DNA from: Galbitalea sp036499165
GTDB lineage: Bacteria > Actinomycetota > Actinomycetes > Actinomycetales > Microbacteriaceae
Direction: 5' to 3'
Length of the DNA stretch: 11,455 bases
NCBI GenBank assembly: GCA_036499165.1
Contig: DASYEE010000087.1
Span: 1-11,455 of the forward strand
Part shown: piece by piece, positions 6,450 through 11,455 of the stretch
Layout: each line of letters opens with the position of its first letter
Numbering within the stretch: position 1 is the first letter of the stretch
Translations under genes and position numbers: made by a program
Notes under the pieces: model-generated
The model's input: only the letters and a program-made list of their open reading frames with translations
The model's database searches: none
Told to the model about the DNA's origin: nothing

Positions 6450-7625
6450 TCAGAATCCCAGTTCGCGGCTGATCACCATGAGTTGCACCTCTGTCGTGCC
6501 CTCGCCGATTTCGAGGATCTTCGAGTCACGATAGTGGCGCGCGACCGGATTCTCATTGAGAAAGCCGTATCCGCCGAAAACCTGCGTGGCATCGCGTGCG
6601 TTGTCCATCGCGGCCTCGCTACAGATGAGCTTCGCGAGGCTCGCCTCCAGCTTGAACGGCAATCCGGCATCCATCTTGCGTGCGGCGTCGTAGTACGCGA
6701 GGCGCGCCTGGTGAACCCTGGCCTGCATCCGCGCGATCTTGAACGCGACGTACTGGTTGTCGCCGATAGGACGCCCGAATACCACGCGCGATTTGGCATA
6801 ACGAAGCGCCTCCTCGAAACAGCCCTGCGCTGCTCCGGTGCACAGCGCGGCGAACGCGATCCTGCCCTCGTCGAGGCTCTGCAGGAAGTTCGCGTAGCCG
6901 CGACCGACCTGTCCGAGCAGATTAGCCTCAGGCACTCGCACATTCTCGAATCGCAGGGGGTGCGTGTCTGAGGTGTGCCAGCCGACCTTGTCGTAGCTCG
7001 GCAGCACGGTGAACCCTGGCGTGCCGGTTGGCACGATGATTGCGCTCAGCTCTTTCTTCACCGTGCCATCCGCCCGGCTGGACTCCCCCGTGACGGCAAG
7101 CACGGTGACGATGCTGGTGATCTCGCTGCCGGAGTTCGTAATGAACTGCTTCGAGCCGTTGATGACCCACTCGCCGTTGTCGAGGTACGCCGTAGTCTCT
7201 GTTCCTCCAGCATCAGACCCGGCGTTCGCCTCGGTCAGCCCGAATCCCGCGAGCGCCCTGCCCTGGACGAGGTCCGGCAGCCAGCGGCTCTTCTGCTCGT
7301 CCGTTCCGTAGCTGATGATGGGCATGACGCCGAGTCCGATGCCGGCCTCGAGGGTCACCCCGATCGACTGGTCGGCTCGGCTGAGCTGCTCGATGGCGAG
7401 GCAGAACTGGAAGTAGGTCTTGCCGCGTCCCCCATACTCCTTGGGGAACGGCAGGCCGAAGAGGCCCATTTCGCCCATCTGGCGGATGATTCCATACGGC
7501 AGCTCGCGCTTGGTGTCGTATTCGTATGCTGCCGGCGCGACGACGGTGTCGGCGAATTCGCGCACATCATCGACGAGCTTCTGTTCTTCGTCGGTGAGTC
7601 CGTAGGTTGCTGTTTCGGTGATCAT
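6450..7625 (-). CDS. Acyl-CoA dehydrogenase (FadE19-like, branched/short-chain type)
   Basis: A 391-residue FAD enzyme that makes a 2,3-enoyl-CoA and passes electrons to ETF; length is typical. Visible motifs are FGLTEANAGSDAG (128-140, the first acyl-CoA dehydrogenase signature), INGSKQFITNS (155-165, FAD site), QVFGGYGF (348-355) and IGEGTTEVQ (373-381). Glu375 sits where the catalytic base of most family members lies (MCAD Glu376 type). Isovaleryl-CoA dehydrogenases instead use a Glu in helix G, and that position is Gly254 here (LDEGRIAF). The operon suggests isovaleryl-CoA or another branched substrate; the residue pattern favours a 2-methyl-branched or straight short-chain type. The ATG overlaps the upstream accA stop by four bases (ATGA), with AAGGAG (complement of 7633-7638) seven bases before it, the best ribosome site in the operon. 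Confidence 0.95.
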   Translation of the reverse strand: MITETATYGLTDEEQKLVDDVREFADTVVAPAAYEYDTKRELPYGIIRQMGEMGLFGLPFPKEYGGRGKTYFQFCLAIEQLSRADQSIGVTLEAGIGLGVMPIISYGTDEQKSRWLPDLVQGRALAGFGLTEANAGSDAGGTETTAYLDNGEWVINGSKQFITNSGSEITSIVTVLAVTGESSRADGTVKKELSAIIVPTGTPGFTVLPSYDKVGWHTSDTHPLRFENVRVPEANLLGQVGRGYANFLQSLDEGRIAFAALCTGAAQGCFEEALRYAKSRVVFGRPIGDNQYVAFKIARMQARVHQARLAYYDAARKMDAGLPFKLEASLAKLICSEAAMDNARDATQVFGGYGFLNENPVARHYRDSKILEIGEGTTEVQLMVISRELGF

Positions 7626-9616
7626 TCGGATGCTCCTTCGTGAGGGCTTATTGATGCAACGACCTGGTCGAGTGAGACCAGATCGCCAGGAACGACGTCG
7701 ATACGAACGACGCCAGTGAGCGAAGCGAGCATTTTGTGCTCCATCTTCATGGCTTCAACGGTGACGAGGAGTTGCCCCTCCTCGACGGAATCTCCCGACC
7801 GTGCCGCCACCGCGACGACCGTTCCGGGCATGGGCGTGCGGATGTCGGGGCTTGCGACCCCTGCCGCTCGCGTGAGCGTCGACCGGTGGTCTGCAAGCTC
7901 TGCCGCGCGGGAGCGAAGGACCCCGTCCCACACCCGGCCACGCGCCGCGACCCAGGTGCGGGCATCGCCGTTGCCTGCTGCAGCGATTGCGATCGTGACC
8001 GGGGTCGCCGTGCCGTCGACCTCCAGGATGCGCGTGGCGCCGAATCCCGACATCCTCGCGTCGTGCGCGGAGCCGTCAACCTCGACCGCGCTGCCTGCGA
8101 CCGAGACATCGATGGTGGATTCCGGGCCGGCCCGGAAGCTGTAGCGACTCGACACGGGAGCACCAAGACGCCATCCCCGTGACGCATGCCACGGGCCGTC
8201 CCCGGCTTTCTCGTGGGCAAAGAGTGCTGCCGCGATCACGAGATCGTCACGCGCCGGCGGCAAGACCAGGTCGTCCAGCCTCCGCTCGATCAGGCCTGTG
8301 TCAAGGTCGCCAGCCCGCACTTCCTCGGTCGCGAGCAGCCGGAGGAGAAACCCCAGGTTCGTGCGCACTCCGAGCACAACGGTGTCGCTCAGCGCCCGGG
8401 TGAGTCGGTCGAGTGCCTGCGCCCGGTCGTCGCCGTGGGCGACGATCTTCGCGAGCATCGGGTCGTAGTCCGCGGTGACGACGAGGCCGTCCGCGAGCGA
8501 AGAATCGACTCGGACGCCGGGGCCGGCTGGCTCACGCAGCGCGAGCACTGTTCCGGTCGCGGGCAGGAAGCCCCGCGCGGGGTCTTCCGAGTAGAGGCGT
8601 GCCTCGATTGCATGGCCGCTGAGGGACACATCCGCCTGGCCGAACGCGAGCGGTTCCCCGCTCGCGACCCTGAGTTGCTGCTCGACGAGGTCGAGCCCGG
8701 TCACGAGCTCGGTGACCGGATGTTCGACCTGGAGTCGGGTATTCATCTCCATGAAGAAGAAGTCGTCGGGCGCCGCGGCACTCACGAGAAACTCCACCGT
8801 GCCGACGCCACGGTAGTCGACACTGCGGGCGACCTCGCACGCTGCCTCGCCCATCCGCGCACGCTGCTCGGGGCTGAGCAGTGGCGATGGCGCCTCCTCG
8901 ATGATCTTCTGGTGGCGGCGCTGCAGGGAGCACTCGCGCTCACCCAGGTGCACCACCGACCCGAAGTCGTCGGCGAGGACCTGTACCTCGATGTGACGTG
9001 GTTGCGGGATGTAGCGCTCGAGCAACAGGGTGTCATCGCCAAACGCGTTCAAGGCCACGCGGCGGGTGGCGACGAGCGCATCGGCAAGATCGGCCCCGTT
9101 GGTGACGACTGTCATTCCCTTGCCGCCCCCGCCCGCCGACGGCTTGATGATCAGCGGGAATCCAACGGATGCCGCGGCCTCGACGAGTTCGCCGTCGGTC
9201 ATGCTCTTAGCGCCGACGCCACGGATCAGCGGAACATCGCGGGCGCCAACGTGCTCTTTCGCTCGGATCTTGTCGCCCATGATGTCGATGGCCGCGACCG
9301 GGGGGCCGATGAAGACGATGCCGGCGTCGGCGACGGCGCGCGCGAATTCCGCGTTCTCTGACAGGAACCCGTATCCCGGATGAACAGCGCTGGCCCCGGC
9401 CGTGCGCGCAGCCGCGATGATCGCCTGGATGTTCAAATAGCTCTGTGCCGCTGCGGCCGGCCCGATATTCAGGGCTTCATCGGCGAGCGCGACATGCCGC
9501 GCATCGACATCCGCGTCGCTGTAGACCGCGATCGAGCGGATGCCGAGCTTTCTGAGTGTCTCGATGATGCGACACGCGATCTCGCCACGATTGGCGACCA
9601 GGACGGACTCGAACAT
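7622..9616 (-). CDS. accA1: Acyl-CoA carboxylase alpha subunit: biotin carboxylase plus BCCP (probable 3-methylcrotonyl-CoA carboxylase)
   Basis: A 664-residue biotin-containing subunit that carboxylates its own biotin with ATP and bicarbonate and hands CO2 to the beta subunit. The biotin carboxylase domain fills about 1-445: VLVANRGEIACRI at the start, HPGYGFLSEN (79-88), the ATP-grasp Gly loop GGGGKGM (162-168), ERECSLQRRHQK (226-237), Glu276 and MNTRLQVEHPVTE (291-303, catalytic Arg294). A variable linker region follows, then the biotinyl domain with AMKM (622-625; Lys624 is biotinylated). ATG 9616 is chosen because it begins the conserved MFESVLVANRG and has AGGA nine bases upstream, inside the end of the beta-subunit gene. 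The in-frame GTG at 9619 is possible. Only four bases separate it from the upstream stop. Order and size match M. tuberculosis accA1, the alpha subunit of a 3-methylcrotonyl-CoA carboxylase. Confidence 0.96.
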   Translation of the reverse strand: MFESVLVANRGEIACRIIETLRKLGIRSIAVYSDADVDARHVALADEALNIGPAAAAQSYLNIQAIIAAARTAGASAVHPGYGFLSENAEFARAVADAGIVFIGPPVAAIDIMGDKIRAKEHVGARDVPLIRGVGAKSMTDGELVEAAASVGFPLIIKPSAGGGGKGMTVVTNGADLADALVATRRVALNAFGDDTLLLERYIPQPRHIEVQVLADDFGSVVHLGERECSLQRRHQKIIEEAPSPLLSPEQRARMGEAACEVARSVDYRGVGTVEFLVSAAAPDDFFFMEMNTRLQVEHPVTELVTGLDLVEQQLRVASGEPLAFGQADVSLSGHAIEARLYSEDPARGFLPATGTVLALREPAGPGVRVDSSLADGLVVTADYDPMLAKIVAHGDDRAQALDRLTRALSDTVVLGVRTNLGFLLRLLATEEVRAGDLDTGLIERRLDDLVLPPARDDLVIAAALFAHEKAGDGPWHASRGWRLGAPVSSRYSFRAGPESTIDVSVAGSAVEVDGSAHDARMSGFGATRILEVDGTATPVTIAIAAAGNGDARTWVAARGRVWDGVLRSRAAELADHRSTLTRAAGVASPDIRTPMPGTVVAVAARSGDSVEEGQLLVTVEAMKMEHKMLASLTGVVRIDVVPGDLVSLDQVVASISPHEGASE

Positions 9617-9620
9617 CACG

Positions 9621-11228
9621 TCACATCCTGAACAGGCCGAAGCCCGGTTCGGGCAGCGGCGTGGCCGCGCAGAGTTCGAGGGCGAGCCCGAGGATCGTGC
9701 GGGTGTCCGCCGGGTCGATGATGCCGTCATCCCACAGCCGCGCGGTCGAGTAGTAGGGGTTTCCCTGGGTCTCGTACTGGTCGCGGATCGGCGCCTTGAA
9801 CTCTTCCTCAGCTTCAGCCGACCACGCCTCACCACGCGACTCGAGCTGCTCGCGACGGACAGTGGAGAGCACGGATGCCGCCTGCGCGCCGCCCATCACC
9901 GAGACACGGCTGGCCGGCCACATCCAGAGGAATCGCGGCGAATAGGCCCGACCGCACATCGAGTAGTTGCCGGCCCCGAACGAGCCACCGATCACCACCG
10001 TGAGCTTCGGAACCCGGGTCGTTGCGACGGCCGTCACCATCTTTGCGCCGTGCTTGGCGATGCCGCCGGCCTCGTAATCCCTGCCGACCATGAAGCCCGA
10101 GATGTTCTGCAGGAAGACCAGCGGGATGCCGCGCTGGTCGCACAGCTCGATGAAGTGAGCACCCTTCTGCGCGGACTCACTGAACAGCACGCCGTTGTTT
10201 GCGACGATGCCGACGGGATGCCCGTGAATGTGCGCGAAGCCGGTCACGAGAGTTGCGCCGTACTCGCTCTTGAACTCGGAGAACTCGCTCGCGTCGACGA
10301 GACGGGCGATGACCTCGCGCACGTCGTACGACGACTGCACGTCCGTCGGAACCACACCGTACAGGTCGGCTGGGTCGACGGAAGGCTCGCGACTGCCGAT
10401 GACGTCCCAGGCCGGGGAAGCCGGGCGCGGAAGGGTCTCCACGATGTCGCGCACGATCTCGAGCGCGTGCAGGTCGTCATCGGCCAGGTGATCGACGACA
10501 CCAGAGGTGCGGGCGTGCAGGTCGCCGCCGCCGAGCTCCTCCGCGGTGACGATCTCACCGATCGCGGCCTTGACCAGCGGCGGGCCGCCGAGGAAGATCG
10601 TGCCCTGGTTTCGCACGATGACGGTTTGGTCGCTCATCGCGGGCACGTAGGCGCCGCCGGCTGTACACGATCCCATGACGCTGGCGATCTGCGGGATGCG
10701 CGCGGCAGACATCTGCGCCTGGTTGTAGAAGATGCGGCCGAAGTGGTCGCGGTCGGGGAAGACCTCGTCCTGCAGGGGCAGAAACGCACCGCCGGAGTCC
10801 ACGAGGTAGATGCACGGGAGGCGATTCTCCATCGCTATCTCCTGTGCGCGGAGGTGCTTCTTCACTGTGACGGGGAAGTAGGTGCCGCCCTTGACCGTCG
10901 CGTCGTTGGAAATCACGAGGACCGGCCGATCATGCACGAGACCGACACCCGCGATCACACCGGCACCAGGAGCCTCATCGTCGTACATGCCGTTTGCCGC
11001 GAGGGGCGCGATCTCGAGGAACGGGCTACCGGAATCGAGCAGGCGGTCGACCCGATCGCGAGGGAGGAGCTTGCCCCTGGCGACGTGTCGCTCGCGGGAT
11101 TTCTCCGGCCCGCCGAGCGCGGTTTTCGCGAGTCGCTCGCGCAGTTCGTCTACGAGCGCCCGCTGTGCGGCGTCGTTCGCGAGAAACTGGTCGCTTGTGC
11201 GGTCGATATGACTCGCGAGCGTCTGCAT
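9621..11228 (-). CDS. accD1: Acyl-CoA carboxylase beta subunit (carboxyltransferase), probable 3-methylcrotonyl-CoA carboxylase
   Basis: A 535-residue carboxyltransferase that moves CO2 from carboxybiotin to the acyl-CoA, forming a large complex with the alpha subunit encoded next. The N-terminal half carries GGTYFPVTVKKHLRAQEIA (114-132) and FYNQAQMSAARIPQIA (167-182). GSCTAGGAYVPAMSD (186-200) and IFLGGPPLVKAA (211-222) follow. The C-terminal half has NNGVLFSESAQKGAHFIELC (344-363), GFMVGRDYEAGGIAKHGAKM (378-397) and GAGNYSMCGRAYSPRFLWMW (418-437). These blocks are characteristic of methylcrotonyl-CoA carboxylase beta chains (MCCC2/LiuB) rather than propionyl-CoA carboxylases. It is the first gene of the operon; its ATG is preceded only by a weak GGA. 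The gene reads away from the twin operator and divergent TetR gene, so it is probably the point of control. The assignment to the MCC group is confident; actual substrate range is untested. Confidence 0.95.
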   Translation of the reverse strand: MQTLASHIDRTSDQFLANDAAQRALVDELRERLAKTALGGPEKSRERHVARGKLLPRDRVDRLLDSGSPFLEIAPLAANGMYDDEAPGAGVIAGVGLVHDRPVLVISNDATVKGGTYFPVTVKKHLRAQEIAMENRLPCIYLVDSGGAFLPLQDEVFPDRDHFGRIFYNQAQMSAARIPQIASVMGSCTAGGAYVPAMSDQTVIVRNQGTIFLGGPPLVKAAIGEIVTAEELGGGDLHARTSGVVDHLADDDLHALEIVRDIVETLPRPASPAWDVIGSREPSVDPADLYGVVPTDVQSSYDVREVIARLVDASEFSEFKSEYGATLVTGFAHIHGHPVGIVANNGVLFSESAQKGAHFIELCDQRGIPLVFLQNISGFMVGRDYEAGGIAKHGAKMVTAVATTRVPKLTVVIGGSFGAGNYSMCGRAYSPRFLWMWPASRVSVMGGAQAASVLSTVRREQLESRGEAWSAEAEEEFKAPIRDQYETQGNPYYSTARLWDDGIIDPADTRTILGLALELCAATPLPEPGFGLFRM

Positions 11229-11242
11229 CGACGATCCATTCA

Positions 11243-11258
11243 GTTAGTAGCTATTAAC
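11243..11258. promoter_or_regulatory. Operator copy 1 (GTTAGTAGCTATTAAC)
   Basis: Near-perfect palindrome centred at 11250.5. Extended to 20 bp (11241-11260) only one symmetric pair mismatches. It shares GTTAGTNNNNATTAAC with copy 2 in the same orientation. It sits just upstream of the accD1 start, near or downstream of the inferred transcription start. Size, symmetry and location fit a TetR-family binding site; the binding protein is inferred to be the neighbouring regulator. Confidence 0.7.
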
Positions 11259-11267
11259 TGAGTTTAG

Positions 11268-11283
11268 GTTAGTCTGGATTAAC
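11268..11283. promoter_or_regulatory. Operator copy 2 (GTTAGTCTGGATTAAC)
   Basis: Second copy of the same pattern, centred at 11275.5, exactly 25 bp from the first. Its outer arms GGTTA and TAACC (11267-11271 and 11280-11284) are perfectly symmetric, while the centre is less so. It overlaps the candidate -10 of the operon and the candidate -35 of the TetR gene, so occupancy would be expected to repress both directions. Confidence 0.7.
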
Positions 11284-11318
11284 CGAATTGTCCAGCGTAT
11301 AGAGCCAGTGGAGGGCCG

Positions 11319-11455
11319 TTGACCGCGACCATCACCTCACGTGAGCAAGCGAAAGCCGATCGCCGTTCCGCGCTGCTGCACGCGGCCGCCGAGCAGTTCG
11401 CCGAGCGTGGTTTTGCGAGGGTCTCCATCGAAGACCTCGGCACGGCTGTCGGCGT
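11319..11455 (+). CDS. TetR-family transcriptional regulator, 3' end missing
   Basis: The first 45 codons are visible; the rest lies beyond the window. The segment from RRSALLHAAAEQFAERGFAR through VSIEDLGTAVGV is a textbook TetR N-terminal helix-turn-helix, with the expected ALLxAAxxxFAExG helix 1 followed by the start of the recognition module. The start is taken as TTG at 11319, preceded by GGAGGG with about four bases of spacing; no ATG or GTG in this frame precedes the domain. Divergent orientation from the acyl-CoA carboxylase operon and the twin palindrome between them suggest a local repressor. In M. tuberculosis the TetR gene in the matching place is Rv2506 (BkaR), described as repressing a branched-chain keto-acid operon. 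The ligand is probably a pathway acyl-CoA or keto-acid, which is inference. Confidence 0.88.
   Translation, partial: MTATITSREQAKADRRSALLHAAAEQFAERGFARVSIEDLGTAVG

Larger units (their letters stand above)
11229..11318. promoter_or_regulatory. Divergent promoter/operator region between accD1 operon and TetR gene
   Basis: A 90-base intergenic stretch, distinctly A/T-richer than its surroundings. For the minus-strand operon, TGGACA (complement of 11289-11294) and TAACCT (complement of 11266-11271) lie 17 bases apart, a moderate -35/-10 pair that would start transcription near 11259. For the plus-strand TetR gene, TGGATT (11275-11280) and TATAGA (11298-11303), also 17 apart, are a weaker pair. 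Both candidate promoters overlap the second operator copy, so one bound repressor could shut off both. The promoter elements are motif matches only; the region's role as a shared control region is much more secure. Confidence 0.6.

Noticed and set aside
8186..9361. 391-codon plus-strand open frame opposite accA1
   Set aside because: Antisense shadow of the biotin carboxylase gene; composition is Arg/Asp/Val-rich with no motif.
9617..9835. 73-residue N-terminal extension of the biotin carboxylase subunit
   Set aside because: It overlaps the end of accD1 and precedes the conserved MFESVLVANRG start, which has its own AGGA site.
7622..11228. Propionyl-CoA or acetyl-CoA carboxylase rather than methylcrotonyl-CoA carboxylase
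   Set aside because: The beta-subunit blocks (NQAQMSAARIPQIA, GSCTAGGAYVPAMSD, GAGNYSMCGRAYSPRFLWMW) match the MCC group; relaxed substrate use cannot be excluded, but MCC is the better reading.
9540..11261. 573-codon plus-strand open frame opposite the carboxyltransferase gene
   Set aside because: Mirrors the codon pattern of the real minus-strand gene, has no family resemblance, and would run through the operator region.

Overview
The window looks like chromosomal DNA from a high-GC actinobacterium. Family-level resemblances point to Microbacteriaceae or a close relative, but this is inference because there is no rRNA or other strict marker. The supporting points are the strong G/C third-position bias, the pepN/glbO neighbourhood also known from Mycobacterium tuberculosis, a probable leaderless promoter, and an M. 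tuberculosis Rv2498c-Rv2506-like gene order on the right.

Left part (1-3919, plus strand): the C-terminal ~85% of aminopeptidase N (pepN, cut by the window edge), a long hairpin that may be a terminator, a small MscS-type mechanosensitive channel with a repetitive Lys/Pro/Asp tail, and a group II truncated haemoglobin (glbO) whose start codon lies inside the end of the channel gene.

Centre and right (3950-11228, minus strand): a tightly packed run transcribed right to left. It holds the carboxyltransferase (beta) and biotin-carboxylase/BCCP (alpha) subunits of an acyl-CoA carboxylase that best fits 3-methylcrotonyl-CoA carboxylase, then an acyl-CoA dehydrogenase, a MaoC-type hydratase and a CitE-like CoA-ester lyase. 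After a 61-base gap comes a cytoplasmic serine beta-lactamase/esterase-like protein. The first five genes are separated by 1-4 bases or overlap by 4, so they are surely one operon. A TetR-family regulator starts divergently at the right edge and is cut by the window end.

Together the operon encodes a branched-chain (leucine) acyl-CoA degradation module: dehydrogenation, biotin-dependent carboxylation of methylcrotonyl-CoA, hydration of methylglutaconyl-CoA by the MaoC protein, and cleavage of HMG-CoA by the CitE-like lyase. The last two steps would suit itaconyl-CoA/citramalyl-CoA equally well. Between the operon and the TetR gene lie two copies of a 16-bp near-palindrome, GTTAGTNNNNATTAAC, with centres 25 bp apart. 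They are the probable operator of the regulator. No mobile element, CRISPR array, tRNA or rRNA was seen. Nothing here looks wholly unknown; the most interesting material is the variant leucine/itaconate module, its twin operator and some unusual active-site residues.
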